From Agrostemma githago (Eukaryota > Streptophyta > Magnoliopsida > Caryophyllales > Caryophyllaceae), in contig OY288249.1 of the NCBI GenBank assembly GCA_958450325.1, positions 62,312,166 through 62,376,165 on the forward strand: a stretch of 64,000 nt of DNA, in the 5' to 3' direction. A model generated the notes under the pieces. That model made no database searches, had not been told where the DNA came from, and worked only from the letters and a program-made list of their open reading frames with translations. A program made the position numbers and the translations under genes. Shown one piece after another: positions 1 to 11,568 of the stretch (position 1 is the first letter of the stretch; the number at the start of each line of letters is the position of its first letter).

Positions 1-154
1 TAGAAGCGAATCAAGTCCCGAATTGGACCCAGAAATCATAATCGAAATGGTAATCGAATAAATACGAACCCAAAAAAACCCTAATTGAAACCAAAACCCC
101 AAATTTGTACAAAATAAAACAAATTAGCAATGCTTAAAATCGAAAAGAGAGTAC

Positions 155-245
155 CTCGGAGTTGAAGGAGACAGAGAATCAGAGATGGGACGATAATCAA
201 TTTCGATGGTTTGATTGATTATCACATTGGATAATGCTCCGTATG
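155..245 (-). other. Possible 5' UTR exon of a gene lying left of the window
   Basis: Read on the minus strand, this stretch ends in CTCCGAG followed by GTACTC, a good splice donor, and contains no ATG. The sequence to its left (1-152) is AT-rich and intron-like. It could be the first, noncoding exon of a gene whose body lies outside the window. The upstream limit is a guess and no protein evidence is available. Confidence 0.3.
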
Positions 246-658
246 TTTTTTTTTAATTAATGAAGTTTAGGTTATGTCTTGATGTAGAGCCCATTATTAG
301 ATTTAATTAGGAGAGGAGGGTAATGAAAATCAAGACATTTTTAAATTTTTTGCAGAATTGTCATTGAAGACAAAGATTTAAGTAGAAGGGGATAAAAAAA
401 TAAGGTAAAGAAGGAGGGTGGATGTAGATTGAATAGATTGAAGTAGTAGGTTATTTTTCAGGAAGGTTACCTGCTGTTGCAACTGTACCATTTTCATTAG
501 AATACTTCAATTCGATGTATTATTCTGGGATTAAGTGTAATTGGTATTATTATTGGAATACGCTCAATAGTCAGTATTATTGCTATTAAATAACCCTAGA
601 AATAATGCATTTTGGAGGGAAAATTTTGAAAATTTGTTATTCTTTCAGTATATAGGGG

Positions 659-706
659 ATGATATATAGAAAAAGATTTATACTATTTTATGGTATAACA
701 AAAATG
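659..706 (+). repeat. 48-bp direct repeat, copy 1
   Basis: This 48-base stretch recurs without a mismatch at 1736-1783. The copies are about 1.08 kb apart and the flanks differ. It may mark an old tandem duplication or an insertion, but no terminal motifs were found. Confidence 0.8.
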
Positions 707-1735
707 AAGTTGATGAGGTGTCAACTTCTCATGAAGTTTTTTACCTTCAAATTATTATCACTCAAATAAGAAAAAAAAATAAAAGATTTGAGGATATGAC
801 CATATTTAAGTAAAAATACTACATTTAATGCAAAATTACTTTGTAGTAAATCAAAATGTACGACAAAGGCACTTACTAAAAGAATATCTATAAAATACTA
901 CCAACTACACGTGTATACTAAAATTTATAACAATCTTAGAATATCTATAAAATAAATTTGTATATATATCGTGCATATGAACGAAGTCTATACTTATTAT
1001 AAGGAAACAAATAAAATTACTACATTTAATAAGAAAACAAATAAAATCACTCAAATAAGAAAACAATTACTACATTTAATCCAAAGTCAAGTCAAAGTCA
1101 ATATTTATGTAAAATTAGAAGAAAAATTATTCAATAAATAAAATTATCATGCACTCCGTATGTATTAGCTATATATTAAAAAAATATACTTCGTATATAT
1201 CTATGACATAATTTATTTATTTTTGTGAAAAAATATAAGTGTCTCATATTATTGAAGTCTACGTATTGTAAACAAATATAAAATCTTGACGATGGAAAAA
1301 ACTACGGAGTATATAAAATACTTTCACATTTTGATTTTAATATATAAATATTTGGAGTTATTTTTTTATCTAATAATATTTGGAGTATTATGTTATCTTA
1401 TAATTTGTTAATTAAATTTATAAATGACCTCAATATATAAAATAATGAATTTTGATTTGCAAATATTGGTTTTGTGAAGAAAAAAAAACTTTAATTAAAT
1501 AATCAAGTAAAAATTAATATAAAATTTTGTTATTAGCTTTGTAAAAAAACATGTTCATTAAAATATTAAAATATGAATTGAATGAGATTACACGATTATA
1601 TCTTGATTACCATTGAAATTTTAAATTATTATCTCGAATATAAAATATAAATATCAAAAATGTAAACCTAATAGGGTACCAACAGATATTTATAAAATTA
1701 GATTGTACGGTCAATTAATCAATCAATTAATTAGT

Positions 1736-1783
1736 ATGATATATAGAAAAAGATTTATACTATTTTATGGTATAACAAAAATG
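1736..1783 (+). repeat. 48-bp direct repeat, copy 2
   Basis: Exact second copy of 659-706. An AT-rich 1-kb segment without coding potential lies between the copies. Confidence 0.8.
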
Positions 1784-2082
1784 GTAGCATCTACTCTATT
1801 AATTATACTATTTTATGGTAATATCTTTTAAACATATAGTTATTGATCGCAGTTAACATGCATGGGTAATTTAGATATAAGCCCAACCAATATATATTAA
1901 ATAATCAAAAAGTAGGCCCATATGTAGTTAGGTGGGAAAATTTGGAGATTTGTTATTTGGTTAGTGGAAAGGGGATGAGAACATCGGTCACTTAGAGCCT
2001 TCAAATCGTATCAATCAGCCCAATAGAGAGTAAGAAAAGCCACGGTTATTTATTTACTGTATTTATTTATGGGGGGCTACTT

Positions 2083-2395
2083 CATATCGTCCGCTTAAAT
2101 ACTTCGCGTCGTCCATAATTTAGAATTAAATTACCGATTTGCCCTTACTTAATTTAGTAGCATAATTTAACCTAACTATTAATCAACCTAATTTACCCTA
2201 CTTATTTACTAACCTAACTCGAATTACAACTCGAACAATTCGGACTAGAATTAAATTTTAATTAACTAGAATTAAATTTTGAATTTTCAATTATTCAACT
2301 ATTGATCGGAGCATGTCGAACGTGGAAAATAATTTTCCTTTTGATTTGAATTTACCTTATACGGAAAACAATTCGGACGACGATGACGTTATCGA
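2083..2395 (+). mobile_element. Possible remnant of a Mutator-like element end with a transposase-like first exon
   Basis: The left part (about 2083-2160) has the CGTC-rich then GATTTGCCCTTA-type layout seen at the ends of the inverted-repeat element at 15729-16810. It is followed by an ATG at 2313 opening a short acidic frame that contains FDLNLP and a run of aspartates. The frame ends near 2395 at a possible GT donor (GAG then GTTAGT). Acidic first exons of this kind occur in FAR1/MULE-type transposase genes, but no transposase core, second terminal repeat or TSD was found. If real, it is a one-ended remnant. Confidence 0.25.
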
Positions 2396-2512
2396 GGTTA
2401 GTTCCCGGTTTTGTTTTTGTCATTGTCAACGTACTTATTATTCGAATTGTTTAATTGCACATCACGAAAAAACCCTAGACGTTGGATAATAACGTTTAAC
2501 TCAACGGTCAGA

Positions 2513-2690
2513 AGCGGAGATTCACGCCCCGCCCTAGGTAGAGTAGGAGATCCACGCCCCACTTTAGGTAGAGAAGTGAGAGATTCACGCCCCGCCCTAG
2601 GTAGAGAAGTGGGAGATTCACCCCCACCCTAGGTAGAGAAGTGGGAGATCCACACCTCACCCCAGGTAGAGTAAGAGAATCACGCTTAAT
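2513..2690 (+). repeat. Minisatellite, about five units of 33-37 bp
   Basis: Degenerate head-to-tail units share the skeleton GGTAGAGAAGTGGGAGATTC followed by a cytosine-rich tail. The high local GC content stands out from the AT-rich surroundings. Short open frames on both strands across this array are by-products of the repeat. Confidence 0.85.
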
Positions 2691-2744
2691 CGTGGGTTGG
2701 GGTGCAAAACACCCACGACCCTGCCCAGACCAAGGCATTTATCT

Positions 2745-3137
2745 TTCACACCCAGAACAATTTCTGGTTTTTTTTTCTTTTTTGCGTATTTCTATATGTT
2801 GATTAAATTAAATAAGTATAGATTACTTTTTCGAAAGTGCACAGATTTAAGAAAATATTAATCGCTAATGCGGTTTGACATGTCAATTGTGTTAGTTATA
2901 GTAATGTCGGGAAGCCTCTGCGCCTAACCTCGTCCTCGTTTTTTTTATAGCTAGTTTTTTGCACGAATTTAAAGAGTATGAACTACAATTGAATTAAGAA
3001 AAAAACAATTGTGAGATAAACTAACCTTGAATTTGGAATTAGAATTATGATTGATCGATTTTGTTGGAATCAGAATGCTTGAAATAGATATTCTCTTAAT
3101 TTTAGATGATGATTAAAAAAAATGAAAGGTAGAGAAT
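2745..3137. other. Intergenic, no recognised feature
   Basis: AT-rich sequence between the minisatellite and the MITE-like element. I see no gene or bounded repeat in it. Confidence 0.5.
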
Positions 3138-3577
3138 TAGGGGGTGTTTGGTTATCGGCGGATCCGCCAAAAAAGAGCATACTTGGATGGATTAACATGT
3201 TTGACCACAAAATCCACCAATATATAGGTGTTTGGTAAACGGTAGTTTGAAATGGCATATTCGAGTCCAATCCGCCAATTTGAAATATGCTGCTACTTAT
3301 TCAATTAGCAGATTGTAAATTTTTTTTACCTCCTTACCCTTTTACAAAATCAAACCCTACCAATCAATTAATCAAAATTTGTTATGTCCTTTTTTGTTAT
3401 TTTAAAAATCAATTAATCAATCCGCTAATCTATAACTACTAATTACCAAACACTATTAAAATAATTCTGCTAATTAAATCTGCTAGTCAAAACTGTCAAT
3501 TGATTCTGCTTTTTAAATCTGCTTTTTAAATCTGCTTCTGCTAATATCAATCCGTTGTTTAACAAACAGGACCTTAG
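3138..3577. mobile_element. hAT-like MITE candidate
   Basis: The left edge reads GGGGTGTTTGGTTA. The right edge, reverse-complemented, reads AGGTCCTGTTTGTTAA, giving an imperfect inverted repeat of about 15 bp. The inside is noncoding and rich in repeated AATCTGCT-like words. Non-autonomous hAT elements of plants often begin this way. A clean 8-bp TSD could not be fixed, so boundaries are approximate. Confidence 0.45.
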
Positions 3578-3724
3578 AGATTACTAGAGGTCGGGTAAAA
3601 AAATAGAGTTAACGAGGGAAGGTGAATGGAATCCCTACTAAAAGAATAGGAACCACTATAAATATGCTGACATGTCAACACATGAGAAAAAATTTCCCGA
3701 CTACAACTTTTTTACTATACATGC

Positions 3725-3753
<29 letters not shown>
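3725..3753 (+). repeat. (ATT)n microsatellite
   Basis: About ten uninterrupted ATT units. Confidence 0.9.
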
Positions 3754-3757
<4 letters not shown>

Positions 3758-3966
3758 TATGGACTATTATATAATTACTCCTATTATATGGAAATTGATT
3801 ATTACCATAGTTTGCCGTGATATATGACACTTTCTGATCATGGAAAGAAATAATTTATGTGAAGAAATAATTAAGGTAACAAATCACCAATTAATTTATA
3901 TAATTCTCATTATATATATTAGATTATTCACAAAAATGAAAAATAGAAATCAACAATTAATTCATA

Positions 3967-4173
3967 CTCCCTCCGATTTTTATTTATCTTCCTTGTTTTC
4001 TTATTGGGCTGAAACACTCTTTCTTCCCTATTTCTATTTTGGACCATCAACATGTGGTCTAAAATTACCCTTACATTTCTCTCTCATCATTATATTTTTT
4101 TGAGCCACACATTGCTACACTCTTATTTTTCACCAAAAAGTCAAATGAGAAGATAATTAAAAATTGGAGGAAG
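3967..4173. mobile_element. Stowaway (Tc1/mariner-type) MITE
   Basis: The left end CTCCCTCCGATTTTTA and the reverse-complemented right end CTTCCTCCAATTTTTA form terminal inverted repeats that extend through an ATTATCTTC-like block. TA dinucleotides flank both ends (3965-3966 and 4174-4175), as expected for Stowaway elements. The 207-bp length and absence of coding fit a non-autonomous copy. Confidence 0.8.
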
Positions 4174-4175
4174 TA

Positions 4176-4995
4176 TTTAATTTATATAATTCTCATTGTA
4201 CATATTACGGAGTAGTTTTTATGATTGATCACAAAAATTAAAAAATATAAATAAAAAATCATAAATATTTATTTTAGAATACACATTAAAAAAAAGTAGT
4301 ATAATACACATTTATGTTAGTATTAGTTAAGCTCCTATTTTATTTTGATTTCAATTTATTTTCTCAAATCAAAATATAAAAATGAAAAATATGAGAAAAT
4401 AATGAATTGCTAAATCAGAATTTATTTCGTAAGAATAATCAACTAAGAATGAAATTTCCACATACACCGTGCTTGATGAAGAAAAAAGTAAAATGGGTAT
4501 ATAACATAGCACGGAATACAAAATATGGACGACAAAAAACCGAAAGTATATTTAAGTTGTTGGGTTAGTAATATTTTGGATCAGTTTAAGTCAATTTTAA
4601 ATGGATATTCTTTCCTTATCTTGTATGGATCATTTAATTTAAGCTTTACGTTATCGGCCTTTTTTTACTTTTGGTGGGCTTATTTACTCAGGCCCATGGC
4701 ATCATCGTCTTTTATGGGAGTTTAGCAGAATAATTGTTGTTCCAAGAATAATTATTCCAACTTTGAAGCGACAAAACTTATATGCGTTGCATTTGGTTTG
4801 ACTTTCTTCTTTTTGGAATTTTGTCCAATCAAGTTATTCTTAGCTTAAGAGTAACTCCGTCATAAGTCTTAAAACGGATCAAATATTATCGCATGATACT
4901 AATATAGACAAACATTTACCACTTGTTAGGTCACTTGTCGTGTGATTTGGTGTATACGACAGATAGTGCCGTCACAAACAAAAATTTGTCTTGTC

Positions 4996-5039
<44 letters not shown>

Positions 5040-5405
5040 CTATTGAGTATAAAACATTTCTGTAAGAAAGTTTCTATTCTTCATACCAACCTCCCTTTTT
5101 TAATTATCACTCCATTTATGATACAGTATTTTATTAAAATGAAGTGATAGTGGTAGCGTGCATTAGTAGTACAGTAATTTTTTTCATCTGCAAAGTCACA
5201 AGGTAAATATGTCGTCAACGATATTTGAACTCAAGTGATAGATTCAAGTTGTGACAATGAAGAACTCTCCAAAGAAAGAAATTACTGAGTACGAAGTAAT
5301 TGATATTTGATAGTTGTACCTCGAGGAGTTTCGGTAGCAATTTGATATCACAAATTTTCTAAATGATAAAATGAGATTTGTGTCAAGGAAACATGTTTAT
5401 AAAAT
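4176..5405. other. Intergenic, no gene seen
   Basis: AT-rich sequence with short random frames only. It contains the TA microsatellite at 5000-5037. Confidence 0.5.
5000..5037 (+). repeat. (TA)n microsatellite
   Basis: About nineteen TA units in a row. Confidence 0.95.
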
Positions 5406-5414
5406 ATCTAATGC

Positions 5415-5642
5415 CCGCAACATGTGGCAATAACCCCATGGGTCTCAGGTTCAAGTCCCTGCAAGAGCGTTCTTGTGGGAGTTGTATGGCTTGAGGCTAT
5501 GCCATCTAGAAGACTTCGAGCCTGTCGTCCAAAGAGCGGCTTACATGGTGTGCGTGGTTTGCAGGCTATTGCGTACACCCGGGGGTTTACCCAGAGCGCA
5601 CCAAAGGTAGCGGCTGCGGGTTCCCTCGTCACCAAAAAAAAA
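5415..5642 (+). mobile_element. tRNA-derived SINE with perfect target-site duplication
   Basis: This 228-bp, GC-richer block ends in an adenine run. It is flanked by the identical 9-mer ATCTAATGC at 5406-5414 and 5643-5651. Near the 5' end lies GGTTCAAGTCC (5448-5458), a good RNA polymerase III B box. A recognisable but poor A-box region precedes it. The plus orientation follows from the A-tail. Two open frames crossing it are accidental. Confidence 0.85.
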
Positions 5643-6059
5643 ATCTAATGCTTTGTGACTTATTATTATCATTATCCAAGGCGTATAAGATAAGATGAAT
5701 TACGTGCAACATATTTATACACCGGTAGAATGATCGGTTAATAAATTTGTTATCCACAAAAGTTTGAAAAAAAATGGAGTAACAAAGATACTGGTCCATG
5801 GACCTAATTTCCTACAAAATTAATAACTTTAAGGAAAATTTAATGGGAATAATCTGAACTACGAGGGTCCTTATATTACTCTGATCTAATCTTTAACTCA
5901 AAAAAATCCAAACTATACCATAATTATTCCTCTTTCGCTCTGATTGACTGGTAACTTGTTCAACCGGTCAAAAAACATAGTTACCTTCATTTCCCTCTTT
6001 CACTTTAACCAAAAAACAATAAAAAAAATCTCTTCCGCGCACTTTTTAATTTACAATTA

Positions 6060-6424
6060 TGTTATAATGGAAGAGAAAGACAAACAAATAAGAACGTAAA
6101 ATCGAGAGACAGACAGATTTATGTGGTTCACTAACACTCAGTTAGCTACATCCACGGGCAGAAGAAGGGGGTTACAAATTTCAGACTGATATCATAATTC
6201 TTAGGGTAAGGGTACGAGAGTTTATATAATACGTACTCTCAACCTAAACAGAAACCCTAAACAGATTAGGAAACCCTATACAATAGGAAACCTAGGTCAG
6301 ATACTTGATTAGGTAACTCTAATCAATCAGATATTAATTAGGAAACTTTCCTAATTAAACAGATTCTGGTCAAAAACCAATTCGAGATCCCAAAAGACAA
6401 TTGCAAGACACTTATTTCCTAACA
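6060..6424 (-). repeat. Copia 3' LTR
   Basis: Starts TGTTATAA and ends CCTAACA on the plus strand. It matches the right LTR along its length with a few percent differences and lacks the 23-base stretch found at about 11681-11703 in the right copy. Confidence 0.92.
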
Positions 6425-6425
6425 A

Positions 6426-6440
6426 TCTCCACCTTGACTT
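6426..6440 (-). other. Copia polypurine tract
   Basis: On the minus strand AAGGTGGAGATTG directly precedes the 3' LTR start TGTTAGG, the normal place for second-strand priming. Confidence 0.7.
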
Positions 6441-6462
6441 GAATTGTCTCACAATCAGATCA

Positions 6463-6620
6463 GACAGATGCACTCCAGCGAATGCCAGATCAGATTACCA
6501 GATGCACTCCAAAGAATGCCAGATCAGATGTACCAGATGCACTCCAAAGAATTTCAGATGTACCAGAATTCTCCTCAATCAGACAGATGTACCAGATGCA
6601 CTCCAACGAATGCCAGATGT
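6463..6620 (+). repeat. Tandem repeat of about 36 bp inside the copia element
   Basis: Four degenerate units built on CAGATGCACTCCAAAGAATG. They lie between the truncated protease region and the 3' LTR, in place of the missing pol domains. Confidence 0.8.
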
Positions 6621-6677
6621 ACCAGAAATAAAACTCCTCTCCCCCTCCTGCCTCAAATATTGCCCAACAAGGGGCAA

Positions 6678-7754
6678 TCAGATATTTCCAAATCGTAGCA
6701 AGTCCAAACCGTGTTGGAACTTGCTATACGGAGCCAGATCAGATAGAGTTTGCATCTCTCTTCCAATATCAGAGGATGCACCAGCAACAGAACCAGACAG
6801 TGTAGATCCTTGAAGATGATATAAAGTACCGCGCTTGGTACCTTTCAGAACCACGTTTGAACCCTTGCAGACTTTCAGAACTCCATCTTGACCTTGAAAG
6901 CTGAAACCTTTCTTGTCTAACCGACTCAAGGATATCAGATTCTTCGTCATCAGCGGAACATGTCTAACTCCATTCAACGTGCAGAATTTACCATCGTTTG
7001 TCCTAATCTTGATTGAGCCAATTCCAACTAGTTTCCAGAGAGCATTACTGGTCATAGAAATATTGCCCCCATCTATCTGTTCATACGTTGAAAACCACTC
7101 CCTGCGCGGACATATATGGTAAGAAGCTCCCGAATCTAGGATCCACGAATCAGTGTGATCTGTGACCTTCTCAGCAACTAGAGCATAATCATCTTCCTCA
7201 GAGTCTACATTTGCTACACCAGCAGTACCAGATGTGTTCTGTTCATTCTTTTTCTTTGGACAATCGAATTTCCAATGTCCCTTCTCTTTACCGTAATGAC
7301 ATATATCATTGGGTTGTGGACCTTTGGAAACATGAGTACTAGAACCAGATTTATTCTTCCTCGATTCTCCCTGTCCCTGACCACCACTGGCTACTAACCC
7401 TGCAGCCTGATTATCTGTAAACGTATCAGCCGCCTTATGGCGCAGTTCTCTAGAATGGAGGGACAATCTGACCTCCTCTAAAGTAATTGTATCTTTACCA
7501 ACAATAAAAGATTGCACAAAATTCTCATATGACAGCGGTAAAGATACTAACAGAATTAATGCGGCATCCTCGTCTTCTACTTTAACATCAATATTACGCA
7601 GTTCTAATAATATTGTGTTTAACTAATCGAGATGATCTTGAAGAGGCATACCTTCCTGCATTCTCAGACTGAATAGACGTTGCTTCAAAAGCAATTTGTT
7701 GGTTAAAGACTTCATCATGTATAGACTTTCAAGCTTTTCCCACAAACCCGCCGC
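6678..7754 (-). pseudogene. Copia gag 3' part plus truncated aspartic protease
   Basis: The open frame from 7517 to 6678 contains a zinc knuckle (CHYGKEKGHWKFDC) with tyrosine where CCHC knuckles usually have their second cysteine. Further on it has a retropepsin active site (SWILDSGASYHI) and the usual downstream HVPLMTKNLISL block. Upstream, 7518-7754 continues gag in the same frame but has a TAG stop near 7623. The frame then meets the CACTA insertion at 7755. Coding ends before integrase, so this is a broken gag-protease gene. Confidence 0.88.
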
Positions 7755-7769
7755 CACTAGTAGAAAACT

Positions 7770-8265
7770 ACCCTTTGGAACCAGTTGTAAACTACCCTTT
7801 GGAACCTTTTTTCAAAGGTTCTACTGCCACAGATTCCTTAGGTCCGGAGCTTTGGAACCGGTTGTAAGAAGGTTCCATAGATGCCCTTTGGAACCGGTTG
7901 TTGTTGGAACCGATTTCAAAGGGTATACCATTGGAACCTATTGTAATTACAACTGGTTCCAAAGGGTGCACCGTTGAAACCTATTGTAATTACAACCGGT
8001 TCCAAAGGGTGTACCATTGAAACTTATTGTAATTACAACCGGTTCCAAAGGGTGTACCATTGAAACCTATTGTAATTACAACCGGTTCCAAAGGGTGTAC
8101 CATTGAAACCTGTAATTACTCACAACCGGTTCCAAAAGTATACCATTGGAACCTGTTGTGATTCACAACCGGTTCCAAAGGGTGTTTCATTGGAACCTGT
8201 TGCAATTCACAACCGGTTCTAAAGGGTACCTCATTGAAACCTATGATCATTTAGACGCGGTTTCA
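7770..8265. repeat. CACTA left subterminal palindromic repeat array
   Basis: About eight units of roughly 60 bp, each centred on TTGTAATTACAA flanked by GGAACC or GAAACC on one side and GGTTCC on the other, then AAAGGGTGTACCATT. Each unit can fold on itself. Subterminal repeats of CACTA elements are the known binding sites for the TNPA-type protein. Confidence 0.85.
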
Positions 8266-9954
8266 AAGGCATGTCATTTTATCATTTATTTATATTTTGA
8301 AACCAGTGACAAATGTTACTGATTTTAATTACAAAATTGAATTTTCGTATCTCTGAGAATGGTATATAAAAAACAAATCAAAGCACGCCAATTATAATAT
8401 TTGTCGAAAATTGGGCAACACCTCCCTACAATTTGATTAAACCAAAATCAAAATCATATCACTGCAATGTTTAAATAGTACAACCAAATCCATAACCAAT
8501 CCACATCTTCAACTACTTAAGTAACATCTCCAATAGAATGCCCCACGTCTAGCTATCAATATGACTACAATATATATCAAACCACAAAAGTTAACAAAGT
8601 CACAAACGTACTACATCATCAACTCTATGCACTTCTGAGACCAATATTCACGAACTTGGTTCATATCTTCCGTCGTCATTCTTGATTTTTAAACACACTA
8701 ACAAATAAAAAGAATAGTAACGATGGATTAGCGGTTACACTTAGAGTAAAATACGGTGATGTCGTACATCCACTTTATGACATAGTATCCACATTCAAAG
8801 GCTCCAGATTGTTGAAGACACTGAAATTGTATGAACCAAAAAGGTGTTATAAATCATTATTCACCAAGATAGTTTAATTCATCAATTGCGCTATAATCAT
8901 TGCTTTAATTTAGTCATCTCCGACACAAAATTTGTACAGAAAACATTATTTTTTCCAATTGTTGACAATATGAACCAATACCTTCTGGCTCATTATTTTT
9001 TCCACAAACATTATTGACCTACAAATATCAATTTGTTTGTTATTATTAAGACCTAAAATATTCCAAGTAGTAGAAATTGAACAAAATTTACCTCATTCAT
9101 AGATCCGACACGAACTTCATCCTTTTGTTGAGCCTTATTACAAGACTCCTTTGTATCTTTGGATCTTGATTTTTTTCAACTTTTTATTAGAGGGCAATTC
9201 CAAAAATTACATGTATTAATTAAAAAACTAACATGATTAAAATATACGAGAGTTGTTCTTGGTTTAAAATCGTAATTCAATAGAATGCGTGGTTAATGGA
9301 ACAAAATTTTCAATCTAAACTAATCGATTGAAAAACTTCAGCTCCTTTGTAACTTCACTTTCTAGTGTAAAGCTTCAAAAGAAGCTAAATGTCTAGATTT
9401 GAACGGTTTTCACAGGAAAATAATACTCCGTAGCTAGCAAAGGCTTTACCAAATCTCAATATCAGAATACAGCAAGCACTTGTTGTTGCAAGATAATTTA
9501 TGCATCAGAATTCGATGTACAACTATCAATTTTGGTAAATTTTCACTAAATCTTCTTCATAATTCTCCAGAATTCAACATACTTCCTATGCATACGTGTC
9601 AGAGAAAGTTCGACACAGAAATATCCTAGAAAACCCCCAAGTTCTTTCCTCTAACATCTTATCCACAGGGGAAAAAATCAGAAAAAAATACATTTCAAAA
9701 GAAATCAGGACTTGTCACCCTCTCCGAATAGGCTGCACATAATGTATCTACTTCCATTAGTACTTCGTACAATTGACGAGCTAGCAACCTCCAACATCAC
9801 TACTAATAAATCCACCCGTCTTGATTGTAACCTAACCAACTAACTGTCGGCGAATGATTCAAATTTATTCCGAAAGAACAAAAGACAAGAGGCAAGTTAA
9901 CTAACAAACTTTGTACGAAGAAAAATAGAAAGTGAAGTTACAAAGGAGATGAAC

Positions 9955-10285
9955 AAAAATCGCAAAACAATCAGAAAAATAGATTCCGTATCATTTTCAA
10001 TCTAAACTCACTAACTCAATCGATTTCAACAGTACACAAAACAATCAATCGACGCACAAAAATCGCAAAACAAGCAGAAAAATAGATTTCGTATAATTTT
10101 CAAGCTAAACTCACTAACTCAATCGATTTCAACAGTACACAAAACGATCAATCGAAGCACAAAAATCGCAAAACAAGCAAAAAAATAGATTCCGTATCAT
10201 TTTCAAGCTAAACTCACTAACTCAATCGATTTCAACAGTACACAAATCAATCAATCGAAGCACACAAATCGCAAAATAAGCAGAA
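9955..10285 (+). repeat. Tandem repeat of about 105 bp inside the CACTA element
   Basis: Three copies plus a partial, each with CAAAAATCGCAAAACAAGCA, then AATAGATTCCGTAT, then CTCACTAACTCAATCGAT. Differences between copies are few, so the expansion looks fairly recent. Confidence 0.85.
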
Positions 10286-10597
10286 AAACTGAGAAAATTA
10301 AAGAAAAAGAAGCGGAGAAAATCAATGGCAGATGATCGACGAGAATTCCATAGTAGAGTAAACAGAAGAAGCAGAAATGCAATACTGATTGTGAATTAGA
10401 AAGAATAAGTTTAGGGTACCTCGTGTTTAGGGTTCGTCCTAACTATATCTTCGTGTCTTCTTCTTCTCCTGCTCTGTGTGTCTGTCTTCGCCTTCTTCTT
10501 CATTCGTCCAATTAGGGTTCGTCGGTCTGGATTCGTGTCGCCTTCTTCTTCGTGTCGTCTTCTTCTTCTGATATGTGTCTTCGTCTTCTACTTCAAA

Positions 10598-10668
10598 TCG
10601 CCCGATTAGGGTCACCCGATTAGGGTCGCCCGATTAGGGTCGCCCGATTAGAGTCGCCCGATTAGGGT
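10598..10668 (+). repeat. Short tandem repeat, unit CGCCCGATTAGGGT
   Basis: About five near-identical 14-15-bp units inside the CACTA element, next to a CTTCTTCTTCGTGTC-rich pyrimidine stretch. Confidence 0.8.
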
Positions 10669-10924
10669 TCGTCGGTCTGGATACGTGTCGCCTTCTTCGT
10701 TCGTGTCGCTCGGTTCTTGTCTCTGGGTTCGTGGTAGCGTGTTTTAGGGTGGGGTGCTGGCGGTTCTTCGTGGTTTTAGGGTGCTGGTGGTTCTTTCTGT
10801 TTTCTTTCTTTTTTTGGTGCTGGTAGGTTATTAGGTTCTATCCTTTGTGTTTTCTATCATTTGTGTTTTCAATTTTATGTTTGATTATTTTCGTATCATT
10901 ATTTTCATATGTGGGTTATTCTTA

Positions 10925-11285
10925 GTATATTTTATGTCTTTGGAACCTTTTGTTAGGAAAATAGGTTCCATTGATGGAGAAGTTTTTAATAAGATTCAAA
11001 AATTTTAACATGTACCTTTGGCACCTCTTTTTAGTTAACAATCGGTTTCATTGGTAAGGTCTTTGGAACCGGTTGAACCTACAAAAGGTGCCAAAGTATT
11101 TTAATATGGTCTAAAAATTTTAGACACTACCTTTGGCACCTCTTTTAGTGAACAACCGGTTCCATTGGTAAGGTCTTTGAAACCGGTTCAATTTACAACA
11201 GGTGCCAATCATTTTTTTGGTCATCTAAGGAACCTCTTGTTCTTACAACCGGATCCTTTTGATAGGTTCCAATGGCATTAATTCT
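10925..11285. repeat. CACTA right subterminal repeats
   Basis: GGAACC, GGTTCC and GGTGCCAA words recur in both orientations up to the right terminus, mirroring the left subterminal array. Confidence 0.75.
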
Positions 11286-11292
11286 ACTAGTG

Positions 11293-11535
11293 CGTGGTTT
11301 CTTCCTCCGCGATTTCAGTGATGATATCATCAGACAGACACAACAAGATTGTTGAATGTGCCTTCTCCTCCAGAACGACCATCTCAGCGGTGACTGTGTC
11401 GTCTTTCTTCTTCACGAGTGGCACCCACAGTCCATGTTGTTTTAACAACGCCCGTATCTTGATTTGCCACAGACTAAAACTATTTCTCCCATTAAATATC
11501 TCGATTTTAAAGCTCATCACAGACATCTTTCTCAC
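11293..11535 (-). pseudogene. Copia gag N-terminal part
   Basis: The frame opens with an ATG at 11535 just downstream of the primer site. It contains FNGRNSFSLWQIKIRALLKQ, the start of the copia gag polyprotein (UBN2/DUF4219-type). It runs into the CACTA terminus, whose bases supply a premature TAG. The rest of gag continues at 7754 on the other side of the insertion. Confidence 0.88.
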
Positions 11536-11553
11536 AGATCAAATTAACCTAAA

Positions 11554-11565
11554 GCTCTGATACCA
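11554..11565 (-). other. Copia primer-binding site (initiator tRNA-Met type)
   Basis: The minus strand reads TGGTATCAGAGC three bases inside the 5' LTR. This is the standard plant copia primer site and it fixes the element's orientation. Confidence 0.9.
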
Positions 11566-11568
11566 GTT

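Larger units (their letters stand above)
250..2080. other. AT-rich intergenic sequence
   Basis: No convincing open frame, RNA gene or bounded transposon is visible. The only clear internal structure is a 48-bp exact direct repeat, annotated separately. Confidence 0.5.
7755..11292. mobile_element. CACTA (En/Spm) DNA transposon, non-autonomous
   Basis: Terminal inverted repeats are CACTAGTAGAA at 7755 and TTCTACTAGTG ending at 11292. The flanking 3-mers are CGC (7752-7754) and CGT (11293-11295), a TSD with one transition. The insertion splits the copia gag between residues about 82 and 83. Subterminal regions carry many GGAACC/GGTTCC repeats. No TNP2-type transposase frame is present in 3538 bp. 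A short minus-strand frame near 8620-8690 could be a remnant of element-encoded protein but is unrecognised. Confidence 0.92.

Noticed and set aside
2411..2738. Short frames on both strands with repeated peptides
   Set aside because: They are translations of the minisatellite.
5408..5648. Two opposite 74-75-codon frames
   Set aside because: Both lie inside the SINE, whose GC-rich body has few stops by chance.
6439..6813. Plus-strand frames of 84 and 124 codons
   Set aside because: They are generated by the 36-bp tandem repeat and lie antisense to the copia gag-protease remnant.
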